From positions 43,185 through 107,184 of the forward strand of contig NZ_JHBV01000026.1 in assembly GCF_000724545.1 (NCBI RefSeq): a DNA stretch of 64,000 bases, given 5' to 3'. A program made the position numbers and the translations under genes. Position 1 is the first letter of the stretch. Each line of letters opens with the position of its first letter. Origin of the DNA: Aureispira sp. CCB-QB1 (GTDB lineage: Bacteria; Bacteroidota; Bacteroidia; Chitinophagales; Saprospiraceae). Positions 27,536 to 37,222 of this stretch are shown here, one piece after another. Under the pieces are notes generated by a model. The model saw only the letters and a program-made list of their open reading frames with translations. It searched no databases and had not been told where the DNA came from.

Positions 27536-29668
27536 TTACTGTTGAGCAATAACAGCTCGAATCGCATTTGTATTTTCTCCTTCTATTGGGATTGATTTTA
27601 AACGAAACAGCTTGTTTTTTTGTGCATAATTATTAGACAATTCTTCTGATGAAACCGAATAAGCATCTCCAAAATAATCGACAATTACAATTGTTGTGGT
27701 TCTAGTAGGGTTATAACTAATATAGTTTCCACTTAATCTCAATATACTATTAATACGATAGTCAATTATATTAACCACCCTTGCGTCAATAGTTGTTCCA
27801 TCTTCTGTTACAAATTCTACGGGTACCGTTATTTGTTCAGGTCCTAGTCGTTCTAATGCATCGCAGTTAAACACTCCAAAGCCACTCAACTTTAGTCGCT
27901 GTAAATTAGAAGTTGGTTTCGTTAAAATAAAATCTTGTAAGCGAATAGGCGTACCTGCGACTGCTTTTGACATTAGAGGTCTTAAGACCTCTTGATTTCC
28001 TCCTAAGCCTGTATAAGCATAATATCGAGGTTCCATGATTTTAGGATTCTTACCAAAATATCTGAGCCAATTATTAATTCCTTTGCACTGTTCTTCAATC
28101 GGCATAATGGATTTAGAAAATGCTAAAAAATACTTCCAGTTGGCTTCATAATAAGCCATTTTATCATCAAATCGTTGGGCACGTTTTGTAAAGTTTCGAT
28201 TATAATGCCCTATTAAAGAATCCGAAACAGCTAGTTTATTTCGCTTCTCCTTAACATTAAAAACAGGTTGAGCTACTAAGGTATCATAAACACCTATCCC
28301 TTTTAATACAAATTGAAAATTATTGTCCCCCAAATAGTTGACACGAATGTCCATGTATTGATTTTCCAAGACTTGAAGGGCTTTTACTCTTGGCAATGGT
28401 CGTTGCTTACCTTTGGGCAAAACCATCCACGTCCTTTTACACAAAGCTTGCATTTCAGGCAGTCGTTGCATCAAGTTGGTTGCCTTAAATTCCATCAACA
28501 AACCTTCTGGCAATCGAATATTATACATCTTTGGATCTAATTGTTTGTAGTTGTCATTATAACTAAATCGGATGCCCATTAAGTGATTAGACATGGCAAC
28601 TGCATTCCAATCTATTTTTTCTGTATCATAATGCAAATAAGTTGTAGAGGCATAATGCATATCTTCAAAACGTTCTTGTAATGTTTTAAATCCTAAACGG
28701 TAATATTGTTCCACTTGGGCTTCTTTTGATAACTGGTATCCAACATTCATAGCATCCAAAAATGTCTGAAAAGTATCTTGAATAGGTGGCATTCGGTATC
28801 TATAAATTGGTGTGCAAGGATTATTAACCTCAAACGTATTTTGCTGGGTATTGCGATCTAAAACACCTAAATTCGACCATTTATTATTTTGATACTCAAA
28901 AAAGCTAACACCCTCTAAACTGTCGTTGGTTAGGTTAAAATCAACATCTATATAAGCCTCTTCTTTGACAAAAATTGCTCGTCCTGCTTGTGAAGCTGTC
29001 ATTTCAAACATTCCTGCCGATTCAAACTGATGTTGATGATCGTACATCATTGGAATATCTGTTGCTATAAAGTCCGCAGCATCTCGAAATTCTCGATACG
29101 AGAAATCCACCTTTCCCTGTACAGGAGTTCCATCGGCATAAACCAAAGCATCTTTGGGAATTCGAACAATCGTGCCTGAACGTTGGTAAGTATAATTAAG
29201 ACCTTCTTTTGCATCAAAAGCAACTTGTTCTACGGGTACTTGAAAAGGGGCTTCAGATAAGGTTCCCTTTTTTAATGAAACCAATTCCACCCGTCGATTT
29301 TTAGCCTTGCCTTCATCTGTTACATTCGAGGCAACAGGTGCCTCGTACCCCTTTCCTTCATAAGCAATTTGTTTTGCTTTGAATCCTTTTTTCAATAAAT
29401 AATCTTTAACGGATTGACAACGGTTTTGAGACAACTCTTGATTATAGGTAGCATTTCCTATATTATCAGTATGCCCAACTAGCAAAAACTCATAATTCGA
29501 CCAATTGGATGATAGTGTCGTTAGGTAAGTATCTAACGTTTGCTGTGCCGTTGTATCTAATTCGTACTTTGCCGATTCAAAATAGATTGACTGGGAATTA
29601 TCTTGTCCTTTTGCTTCAATAATTGTAAGCAATAACAGCCCGTACAACAATGGGTACATTTGTTTCAT
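27536..29668 (-). CDS. OmpA-family protein with N-terminal OmpA domain
   Basis: A 710-residue exported protein with signal peptide (LLYGLLLLTIIEAKGQ). The OmpA-like peptidoglycan-binding domain comes first (about residues 25-135): FLLVGHTDNIGNATYNQELS, then QNRCQSVKDYLLKKG and DEGKAKNRRVELV, including the Asp and Arg positions that contact diaminopimelate. The following 570 residues are a large region with beta-rich and helical stretches (for example TYQRSGTIVRIPKDALVYAD, then VQGKVDFSYREF), which I do not recognise as a named family. OmpA domains usually close a protein, so this order is unusual. It is convergent with the PilJ genes, 62 bases away. No clear operon partner. Confidence 0.87.
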   Translation of the reverse strand: MKQMYPLLYGLLLLTIIEAKGQDNSQSIYFESAKYELDTTAQQTLDTYLTTLSSNWSNYEFLLVGHTDNIGNATYNQELSQNRCQSVKDYLLKKGFKAKQIAYEGKGYEAPVASNVTDEGKAKNRRVELVSLKKGTLSEAPFQVPVEQVAFDAKEGLNYTYQRSGTIVRIPKDALVYADGTPVQGKVDFSYREFRDAADFIATDIPMMYDHQHQFESAGMFEMTASQAGRAIFVKEEAYIDVDFNLTNDSLEGVSFFEYQNNKWSNLGVLDRNTQQNTFEVNNPCTPIYRYRMPPIQDTFQTFLDAMNVGYQLSKEAQVEQYYRLGFKTLQERFEDMHYASTTYLHYDTEKIDWNAVAMSNHLMGIRFSYNDNYKQLDPKMYNIRLPEGLLMEFKATNLMQRLPEMQALCKRTWMVLPKGKQRPLPRVKALQVLENQYMDIRVNYLGDNNFQFVLKGIGVYDTLVAQPVFNVKEKRNKLAVSDSLIGHYNRNFTKRAQRFDDKMAYYEANWKYFLAFSKSIMPIEEQCKGINNWLRYFGKNPKIMEPRYYAYTGLGGNQEVLRPLMSKAVAGTPIRLQDFILTKPTSNLQRLKLSGFGVFNCDALERLGPEQITVPVEFVTEDGTTIDARVVNIIDYRINSILRLSGNYISYNPTRTTTIVIVDYFGDAYSVSSEELSNNYAQKNKLFRLKSIPIEGENTNAIRAVIAQQ

Positions 29669-29790
29669 AAGAATAAGAATTTATAGTGAAGAGTTTAGAA
29701 AATCAATTTGTTTTCTAGCGTCTAGTATAAATACTTATTCCAACAAGAAGTTATCACCTTATAAAGAATGAATAGAGCAATCTAGCAAAG

Positions 29791-30225
29791 CTATGAGCAA
29801 GGGCAGACATCAATCAATCCTGTTTTGATGCAAATCAAATACACAGAAAAGACAATAATAATAGATAGTAAGTTACCTACCAAATAATAATCGTTGGACA
29901 CTTGGCATTCCTTGCCTAACTTGGTACCGACTTTTAACGCTCCGAAAGCAATTAGCATTTGGGGAAAACCAATAATAAATGAGAGGAACAAGCAAAGTCG
30001 CTCAATAATTCCTTTTAAAATATTGTTGACTTTAAATTCAACTTGCTTAGGAACGGCATTATTTTCTTCATCTTCTGTAGACAATAACGCTTCGTTGTCT
30101 ACTACTTTGTACAATTTATTCAATCTAGAGAACAGCACATATGCGACTGCTTCTCCCAATAGCCAAACGAGTACAATGCCAACCAATTCATATCCAACAA
30201 ACATGCTATGAATAAAATTTATCAT
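29791..30225 (-). CDS. Small membrane protein downstream of satD
   Basis: A 144-residue protein starting at the ATG at 30225 (MINFIHSMFVGYELVGIVL); the longer frame begins with TTG. It has about four hydrophobic segments: the start, WLLGEAVAYVLF, LCLFLSFIIGFPQMLIAFGAL and GNLLSIIIVFSVYLICI. A charged loop lies between segments two and three (STEDEENNAVPKQ) and the C-terminus ends CPCS. No family recognised. It lies 126 bases after the satD stop on the same strand, which suggests a functional pair. Confidence 0.75.
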   Translation of the reverse strand: MINFIHSMFVGYELVGIVLVWLLGEAVAYVLFSRLNKLYKVVDNEALLSTEDEENNAVPKQVEFKVNNILKGIIERLCLFLSFIIGFPQMLIAFGALKVGTKLGKECQVSNDYYLVGNLLSIIIVFSVYLICIKTGLIDVCPCS

Positions 30226-30344
30226 AAAAAATACTAGTGTAGGGAATTTGTTACGGTTTTCTTTATCCAAGCATCAAGAAACACAGAATCAAGGAATAAG
30301 ACGTTCCACAATTTAGCTATTTTTTAATTTATACAAAAGCTATT

Positions 30345-31052
30345 CTACAAAAGTTCTGCAACTTCTTCCAAAATTTCATCTCGCTCAGGTACAAAAGAAG
30401 CTTGTATATTCGACGCATTAGAACTCAATAACCTCAAAACACCTCGGCAAGAGAAATACTCCAAGATTTCCAAGCTATCCTTGCGTCTAAACACACTAGA
30501 ATTATCTTTTCCCAATACTTCTGCAACTTTTTTATAATCCTTCAAATTTAAAAAACTCTTAACCATATCCCAATCTTTCATTCGCCAATCGTCAACAATA
30601 GACTGATAATTTAAGAATGTCAAATTGAGCAAAGACATTAGATACTCATTGGTCATAAGATGGACATGAAACCGCCGTTTTCGATCTTTTTTTAACGATT
30701 CTAACAAAGCTCTTGCTTGTGTCAAGCCTTCCCCCAACATACCATAAGCTACTTCGGAATTTATAGGCGTATCAATTACTCCATGATACAAAACGTACCG
30801 AAGCTTAAAAGCTTTTTTCAAGTCAATAATTTCTTCTTCTAAGGCAATAATAAGGTTGATGGCATCCTCCAAAGAAGTTGCTACACCTTGAAATTCATCG
30901 CCCAGTGTTATGGTTAATGGAGAAAGTAACTTATTATTATTTTCACGGTTTACCTTTTCCACCAATTCTTTAAAATCCTTCATTAAATCGCCTCCATTTT
31001 GGCTTCCGCTACCAATAATGTCAGCCATCAGAATATAATGCTGCTCTTTCAT
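30345..31052 (-). CDS. satD: SatD family protein with C-terminal HTH
   Basis: A 235-residue cytoplasmic protein starting at the ATG at 31052 (MKEQHYILMADIIGSG). The overall pattern fits the SatD family, named after a streptococcal acid-tolerance locus; its biochemistry is poorly known. By eye the N-terminal 120 residues resemble a class III nucleotide cyclase fold: D11 in ADIIGS, D52 in LGDEFQG 41 residues later, then RYVLYHGVID and YGMLGEGLTQARALLE, where cyclases have 'GIxxG' and 'IGxxVNxAxRLE'. The Asn/Arg transition-state residues are not clearly kept, so activity is doubtful. Residues 171-194 (KDYKKVAEVLGKDNSSVFRR) look like a helix-turn-helix. Four 29-bp tandem repeats lie 150-265 bases upstream. 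The family call is good; the cyclase-fold idea is inference. Confidence 0.82.
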   Translation of the reverse strand: MKEQHYILMADIIGSGSQNGGDLMKDFKELVEKVNRENNNKLLSPLTITLGDEFQGVATSLEDAINLIIALEEEIIDLKKAFKLRYVLYHGVIDTPINSEVAYGMLGEGLTQARALLESLKKDRKRRFHVHLMTNEYLMSLLNLTFLNYQSIVDDWRMKDWDMVKSFLNLKDYKKVAEVLGKDNSSVFRRKDSLEILEYFSCRGVLRLLSSNASNIQASFVPERDEILEEVAELL

Positions 31053-31201
31053 GCCTCGTTTGCTTTTGGTCAAGTTGTTTCATACACCACAACAAGGACT
31101 CAACTACTATTTTCTTCCGAATAAGTTAAGTGTTTAGAATCTTATTGTTGTTAATACATAACTTGCTATTGTTTGTATGGTATGTGTTTCGTCTTAATTA
31201 A

Positions 31202-31317
31202 GAACGTTTTTTTTGCAAAAAAGTTGCAACATAATCTTTTATTGCAAAAAAATTGCAATAAATAGCTTTATTGCAATTTTCCTACAACAAGCATATTTAT
31301 TGCAATTAAAAAGCAAT
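31202..31317. repeat. Four 29-bp tandem repeats with TTGCAA palindromes upstream of satD
   Basis: Units 31202-31230, 31231-31259, 31260-31288 and 31289-31317 align without gaps. Exact TTGCAA sites start at 31213, 31224, 31242, 31253, 31271 and 31300, so spacings are 11, 18, 11, 18 and 29 (11+18). The core reads TTTATTGCAA and a second TTGCAAT 11 bases on. This looks like an iteron-type binding array for a dimeric protein. Confidence 0.8.
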
Positions 31318-31320
31318 AAA

Positions 31321-31344
31321 TTGCCACTCTTCTAAGAGTGGCAA
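31321..31344 (-). terminator. Hairpin after the alpha-2-macroglobulin gene
   Basis: TTGCCACTCTT / AAGAGTGGCAA with a 2-base loop, just after the minus-strand stop at 31350. The T tract on the minus strand is interrupted (TTTATTGCTTTTT) because it runs into the 29-bp repeats. Confidence 0.6.
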
Positions 31345-31349
31345 CGACT

Positions 31350-34300
31350 TTATAGAGATGATTTAGGTGCTTGAACTTGTACCCACTTACCTGCTGTATT
31401 GGCATAGATGCTATTATCATACATTGCTGAACAAGATATATTAGGCATATAAAACTTTCCTTGATACGCTGCATTTAAGTAGAATTTATACTGATAGGTT
31501 CGTCCCATTGGCAAATCAAAATAAGTATAGACTCGATCATCTAAGACGTTTTGATAGTCCATTCTTGAGCTTCCCGAATTATCATAAGCAGCGGACATTC
31601 TTGTATTAATGATTTCCCACCCTGAAGGGAATACTTGATGTAAAGCCATTTCATCATAATTCCCTCCAATTCCTTGATGCGTAACACTGACATGAGCGAC
31701 AAAGTTGGTTCCCTGTGGCAAGGCAGTTGGATCTATAATAGCTCCATTCATATCTTTATAAACTACCTCCATCTCAATATTAGCAGCAGTAGCTCTAGTA
31801 TCTTCTAACGACGGTTGCCCGCTCATGATAACACTAGCAAACAAAGGTGTTTTAGCTCTGTTCTTTACCCATACCGAACGCTGGTTATCTTTTTCTATCT
31901 CAATTTCATATTGAACTATTGGCGTTTTCTTAATAACAACGGATTGTTTTGACTGATTGCCTATCTGATATTCCAGAGGTATTTCAGCCTCTAATTTCTC
32001 ATCTCCTGCAAATTTGGCAATAGCCATTAAAGAATAAGCGACTGTTTGCGTTGCCAACCATTTAGGAGAACTCAATTCTTTGGACATACGCATCAAAAGA
32101 TTAGCCCCATCCGTACGTTTTCCTAATAATGTCAATGTCTCTAAAATCATAGCTTCGTCTCGCAAAGCAGAACCATAGGTATAGCTCAATTCTCTATAAG
32201 CCTCTACCTGAGTAGACAATCCACGAATAAGTTGTTTAGCTACTTCTTTTTTACCTAACAAGGCATATCCTGCTGCTAAACGCCACTTAGCCGTTGCTGG
32301 AATATCCTGCATATTCCGCATTTTATTCATTGCCCCCAAATCAGGGCTTTTGGCTAGTGCCAGCGTATACAAACGATATGCTTGCATCAATGCCTCTTGA
32401 TCCTTTCTCGAATAATTGGTAACAGGACCAACAAGAGCAACTTCTCTTTGCCGCCAGTTTTTGGCTAATGTCTTTTGATAACGTTTCCAGTTTTCCAATA
32501 AAGACGTTGGAACATTGTATCCTTTTTCTTTCGCTTCCAACAAGAAATGCCCCGCATAATTGGTTCCCCAATTATTATTTTCTGTTCCACCTTGCCAATA
32601 AGCAAAACCACCTAAACCAGTTTGAAAGTCTTGCAATCGCTTAATCGCCGCACGTATGTTGTCTTCAATGGCTTTTTCTTTTGTGGCATCTAAAGACATT
32701 AAATTCGAAACGTATAATTGCGGAAAAACAGCTGACGTTGTTTGTTCTATACAACCATAAGGATAGCGAATCAAATACTCTAAGCGCTTTGCCAAATCAA
32801 TTGGAGGAATGGTTGAGATTTCCAAGTAAGCCTCATTGGTTCCATTCATTCCGATGGGTTCAATCGACACATTCCAAGACTTGCCACCATCCAAAACAAC
32901 CTGTTCGACTTTATTGCTATAAGGATTCGGATTGCGAACATCCAACTCCACCTCATAACTTGCCTCTTCCAAACCACTTTCTACCGATATTTTCACCTTT
33001 CCAATTCCTAACTTATCGGCAACGATCAAATCAAAATTAGCAACAGCATCACCGATTCGATCAAACTGAATTTCTTTGACTTTGGCACCTCTTATTTTTA
33101 ATAAATCATTGGTTTCTATGGTTACCTTCACCTTCTTTATTTGTTCTTCCATTGCAAAAACAGTAACCGGTAACTTTACCTCTTCTGTTGGACTCAATAC
33201 CCTTGGTAAAGTCCCCAAAACCATCAATGGTTTGCGCACAGAAGTTGTTTTTTCCACTTTTCCATAAGCACCTGCTTCTGCTGCGATCAACATAGTTCTA
33301 ACTGATCCAACATAATTCGGCATTTCCAAAACGTGCTCTGCTGTAGCTCCTTTTTTTAGATGAAAAGGACCTACAAAACGAACCACAGGTTTAAAGCGAT
33401 TTGCTTTTTTTCCAGCATCTTCCTCACCTGCACCACCACCAATAGCCAGCATTTGATTGAGTTCATAAGTTCCCAAGACATAATTATACATATCCCATGT
33501 GCGCACTCCTAAAGCTTCTTTTTGATAAAAATGCTCCCACAAATCAGGCGTTTTGAATCGAGTTAAATCAAGTAACCCTTCATCAACCATGGCAATCGTA
33601 TACGTCATGGCCTGTTGATTGTTTTCAGATACTTTTATCTGTACTTTAGAGTTTGGTTCTAAAACATCAGCCATATCCAACACAGGTTCTAACTTCGTTT
33701 TAGGATCAATTACCTTAATGGGCAAAACGCCATAAGAGCGAATAGGCAAGTCATTCTCTACTTGCTCATGGGGTTGCAATAACGTAACATGAGCATAAAT
33801 AGTAGGAGCCATTCCTGGTTTGGTTTTGAACTTTATGGTCTGTATACCATCGTCATTTTTAATATCGATCCATTGATGCTCAACTACTTTAAAGGCATTC
33901 TCCAATGTTAGCAAAGCTCGCCCTGCCATACCCGTAGGGACTTCCAAAACTACTTCATCTCCTACTTTGTACGACTCTTTGTCCGCAGCAAATGCCAACA
34001 TCGTAGCCCCTTGCTTGTCATTAAAGTTCTCATCATTCCATGGTGAACCAGCATGAAAAATCACTCCACTAGAATGTCCAGATGCCGTATGTACGGCACG
34101 GATCAAATAGCGCCCCCATTCCTCAGGTGCAAAACTCCAGCTTGCTTCTCCTTTAGAATTGGTAGTTACTTCAACTGTCGTAATCGCTCCTAAATGTTGC
34201 GTCGTATTAAAGTTACTAATATCATTATCACTATCGTACCACCAATTCCACTTTACTTTGTATAGCCCTACAGCAACTTTCTCATTTTTTAATGGCTTCC

Positions 34301-36989
34301 CTTGCTCATCAAGCACAACAAAGCCAATCTCATTAGCAACATTTAAAGTCAAACTTTTATCGTACTCTCCCTTAGGAGACTTCATTCCCACATAGGCAGC
34401 GTAAGGTGAATACAACATGCTAAAATTATCAGCACTGATATCACCTCCTTCTTCATAGGCACGAATTGTAAACCCAGCCTGCATAAAACCAGAAGGCGCT
34501 GACGCCAATTCTAAATTTCCTGTAACACTTGCTCGACCATTTTCATCGACTTTAGCATCAAAAATAGTCATCGGTGACGCATAGTAAGATGCTCTTGCTG
34601 GGTCGTCAAATTCATACCCTTCGTACCCTTCAAACGAAGTATTAGACGGATTCAAATTGACATCTATTTGGGTACGTAAATTAGAAGCAGGTGCTCCATG
34701 TAGCCACTTAACAGCCAAATCGCCAACTAGCGTCGCATCCTTCGATAACAAACGCTCTTTTCCTACATTAAAATCAACTTTTAAACGATTGGGCTTAATG
34801 GTTTCAATTCGAATACCTTTGTAAAAAGTCCTTCCTCCTACATGAACCTTTGCCGACCAATAGCCCGTTCCTGCATCACTAGATGTCTTGGTTCTAAAGT
34901 CATACATATTATGCACGTGCCTATTGGTGGTGTATTTTTGATGTAAATTGCCCCTCGCATCATACAACTCAAAAGTAACAGGATGGGCATCAGGAAATTC
35001 ACCTCGTTTATCTTCCAAGACAAAGGTTAAAAATAAAGAATCACCAGGACGCCAAACATCTCGCTCTCCATACAACGCTCCTTTTATTCCTTTGTAATCA
35101 TTTGTACCAGAAGTTTCAAACGTAGACATAGACAATGCTTCTGCCTCTTGCAATCTTAAATAGCCTTTTTGATTGTTATGACTAACGACAACATAAGCAG
35201 GCGCATAGTCTGTTTGGGTGCGAACAATTCCTTCTGCATCTGTTGATACTTTTGCAATTCTTTGTAATACCTTATCATAAATCTCAACAGATGCCCCACG
35301 AACAGGTTCAGTTGTTTTTAAATCTGTTACAACCACAAATACTTCTTTATCTTTTCCTCTTTTTGCCAAGACTCCCAAGTTAGACCCTAAAACATTTCGT
35401 TCAACGATTCTACTAGACGTATAATATTGTTTGAAACAAGGATCGTCTCTTTTATCATAATCATAATAAGAATAATTATTATCAGCGATAGTATTTAAGC
35501 TTATAATTTCCCCATCTTCATTTCTTTCAGGCTCATTATCAACCTCTACCATATGGGCATCTTGCTCGTCAGAACAATCCCAAATAGCATCTTTTTTAGA
35601 AAATCCAAGCCGTACTTGATAGATTGCCCCTTCTTCTTCTTTAACAATATCATTTAAATCTATTCCGTAGCGTGTCCAACCATTCTGCCCTACTTTAGGG
35701 TTTAAATCTTCTAAAGAAAGGCGTTTTTGTGCAACAACCCGCCCTACTTCACGCATATAGTTCCGTTCTAATCCACCTTCTTGTAAAAAGTGCAATACAT
35801 TATTTTCGTATACTTTAAAGATTTCTATTTGTACTGCTCTCAACTTGGTCGCTTCAAAAGGGAAATACAATCCTTCTGTTTTGGGAATAATCACTCCATT
35901 TCCGACTAATCGAACCGCAGGCTTCATCCGTTCAAAAGAAGCCTCAAACTCTATTGGTGCTGCAATAGCTGTTTTATGAATGCTTCGTATGCCTGCTGAC
36001 ACTCGAATGGTATGTTCTCCTTCTATATTTTGAAGTGGGTAAACACGCAATTCATTACCATCAATCACATATCGAAACGTACTATTCCCATTATAATCTC
36101 TACCTCTATAGTTATCAATTCCTATCAAACCATCCACATTTTGAGTTTGCTGTAATGGCAAAGAAAACAAGATCATGATGTAAGGATCTTTTTCATTCTT
36201 CTCCTGAATAACCTTTGTACTAATAATGCTAAACTCTGTAGAAGGTACTGCAATTGTATCCTGTGTTTTTATTTCATTTTTTGCACCAATAGGTGTACCG
36301 TCCCAACTCAACATCAAACGACTCGCACTTTCAGACACTTGTACTCCTTCTATTACAAATTGATGTTCTTTGTTGTTATCCAAATGTTCCCACGAAACAG
36401 AAAAAGTATTTTTATTATTGGCTTGTTGAATGGTCAACATTTCTTCTACTTGACTAGGTACCGCTACATCATTTGTATAAACGGTTCCTATCAACCGCAT
36501 CTGTTTTAAGTTCGTTAGGCTCTGTTCTCTTAACCCTCTAATATCTACTGCATAACCTTGTTCTAATACTTTAAAATCAAAATTTAAAGTTGTCAGATCT
36601 TTATCAATATCAGGGTATACCTTTCTAAGGTTTGCTTGTGCGCTATAAAATTGTCCCGCAGGCAACTTCTCGTCAGGTTTAAAGCGTATTGTTTGACGAC
36701 TTTCCCACACAGCCGTCCCTTTTATTGCAGGCTCAAAACTAAACAAATCTACAGGAGCAACAGTGCCTATTTTGGTTGCTGAAACGATATCATTGGCAAA
36801 ACGAACTCGAATGTCTGCCGTTGAAGAAATCATTCCAGAAGTATAGGCACTAACAAAGTATTTGTATTTGGCATTTGAACGATTAAAACTAGGTACGCCT
36901 TCTGTTGTTGTATCGGACGTGGTTTTGGGTTGGCAAGCTGTTATAAGCAGCAATAAGAGTAAACTTACTAGAGTGCGGTACGGTATCAT
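31350..36989 (-). CDS. Bacterial alpha-2-macroglobulin lipoprotein with thioester
   Basis: A 1879-residue lipoprotein (signal LLLLLLITAC, lipid Cys19). It matches bacterial alpha-2-macroglobulins (YfhM/MagD-like), which trap attacking proteases in the envelope. Visible features are the macroglobulin beta domains through the first 1100 residues, the A2M-type segment GVLPIKVIDPKTKLEPVLDM, and the thioester motif C1413-I-E-Q1416 inside YPYGCIEQTTSAVFPQLY. The alpha/alpha toroid of the thioester domain follows (LGGFAYWQGG, NNWGTNYAGHFLLEAKEKGY) and then a C-terminal beta domain. The Cys and Gln for the covalent bond are intact. In proteobacteria the gene often sits with pbpC; no penicillin-binding protein is adjacent here. 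A hydrophilic stretch at residues 485-510 is Asp/Glu-rich. Confidence 0.94.
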   Translation of the reverse strand: MIPYRTLVSLLLLLLITACQPKTTSDTTTEGVPSFNRSNAKYKYFVSAYTSGMISSTADIRVRFANDIVSATKIGTVAPVDLFSFEPAIKGTAVWESRQTIRFKPDEKLPAGQFYSAQANLRKVYPDIDKDLTTLNFDFKVLEQGYAVDIRGLREQSLTNLKQMRLIGTVYTNDVAVPSQVEEMLTIQQANNKNTFSVSWEHLDNNKEHQFVIEGVQVSESASRLMLSWDGTPIGAKNEIKTQDTIAVPSTEFSIISTKVIQEKNEKDPYIMILFSLPLQQTQNVDGLIGIDNYRGRDYNGNSTFRYVIDGNELRVYPLQNIEGEHTIRVSAGIRSIHKTAIAAPIEFEASFERMKPAVRLVGNGVIIPKTEGLYFPFEATKLRAVQIEIFKVYENNVLHFLQEGGLERNYMREVGRVVAQKRLSLEDLNPKVGQNGWTRYGIDLNDIVKEEEGAIYQVRLGFSKKDAIWDCSDEQDAHMVEVDNEPERNEDGEIISLNTIADNNYSYYDYDKRDDPCFKQYYTSSRIVERNVLGSNLGVLAKRGKDKEVFVVVTDLKTTEPVRGASVEIYDKVLQRIAKVSTDAEGIVRTQTDYAPAYVVVSHNNQKGYLRLQEAEALSMSTFETSGTNDYKGIKGALYGERDVWRPGDSLFLTFVLEDKRGEFPDAHPVTFELYDARGNLHQKYTTNRHVHNMYDFRTKTSSDAGTGYWSAKVHVGGRTFYKGIRIETIKPNRLKVDFNVGKERLLSKDATLVGDLAVKWLHGAPASNLRTQIDVNLNPSNTSFEGYEGYEFDDPARASYYASPMTIFDAKVDENGRASVTGNLELASAPSGFMQAGFTIRAYEEGGDISADNFSMLYSPYAAYVGMKSPKGEYDKSLTLNVANEIGFVVLDEQGKPLKNEKVAVGLYKVKWNWWYDSDNDISNFNTTQHLGAITTVEVTTNSKGEASWSFAPEEWGRYLIRAVHTASGHSSGVIFHAGSPWNDENFNDKQGATMLAFAADKESYKVGDEVVLEVPTGMAGRALLTLENAFKVVEHQWIDIKNDDGIQTIKFKTKPGMAPTIYAHVTLLQPHEQVENDLPIRSYGVLPIKVIDPKTKLEPVLDMADVLEPNSKVQIKVSENNQQAMTYTIAMVDEGLLDLTRFKTPDLWEHFYQKEALGVRTWDMYNYVLGTYELNQMLAIGGGAGEEDAGKKANRFKPVVRFVGPFHLKKGATAEHVLEMPNYVGSVRTMLIAAEAGAYGKVEKTTSVRKPLMVLGTLPRVLSPTEEVKLPVTVFAMEEQIKKVKVTIETNDLLKIRGAKVKEIQFDRIGDAVANFDLIVADKLGIGKVKISVESGLEEASYEVELDVRNPNPYSNKVEQVVLDGGKSWNVSIEPIGMNGTNEAYLEISTIPPIDLAKRLEYLIRYPYGCIEQTTSAVFPQLYVSNLMSLDATKEKAIEDNIRAAIKRLQDFQTGLGGFAYWQGGTENNNWGTNYAGHFLLEAKEKGYNVPTSLLENWKRYQKTLAKNWRQREVALVGPVTNYSRKDQEALMQAYRLYTLALAKSPDLGAMNKMRNMQDIPATAKWRLAAGYALLGKKEVAKQLIRGLSTQVEAYRELSYTYGSALRDEAMILETLTLLGKRTDGANLLMRMSKELSSPKWLATQTVAYSLMAIAKFAGDEKLEAEIPLEYQIGNQSKQSVVIKKTPIVQYEIEIEKDNQRSVWVKNRAKTPLFASVIMSGQPSLEDTRATAANIEMEVVYKDMNGAIIDPTALPQGTNFVAHVSVTHQGIGGNYDEMALHQVFPSGWEIINTRMSAAYDNSGSSRMDYQNVLDDRVYTYFDLPMGRTYQYKFYLNAAYQGKFYMPNISCSAMYDNSIYANTAGKWVQVQAPKSSL

Positions 36990-37147
36990 GGTTCTTCAAT
37001 TTTGTGTATAACAGTGTTTGGATATCATGTGCAACAAGTACGCTATACCTGTTGACATAGTCTTCTAAAATAAAATATATCTTGCTAATTTCCAACTGTT
37101 AACACCTTTGATTGAGTATTCCGTAATAATACTTATTATTTGGCATT

Positions 37148-37179
37148 AAAAAAGCCATTTCGAGTGGTATCGAAATGGC
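37148..37179 (-). terminator. Terminator after the double-AAA+ gene
   Basis: Perfect 10-bp stem GCCATTTCGA (37154-37163) / TCGAAATGGC (37170-37179) with a 6-base loop; on the minus strand TTTTTT follows (37153-37148). Confidence 0.82.
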
Positions 37180-37222
37180 CAATGTTTTTTCCTATTGTAT
37201 TTAGGATATTTCTAAAGGAGTT

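Noticed and set aside
30345..31052. Functional adenylate or guanylate cyclase
   Set aside because: The fold resemblance is suggestive, but the transition-state Asn/Arg pair is not clearly present, so no enzymatic call is made in the annotation.
31202..31317. CRISPR array
   Set aside because: The 29-bp units are contiguous and similar throughout; there are no unrelated spacers and no cas genes.
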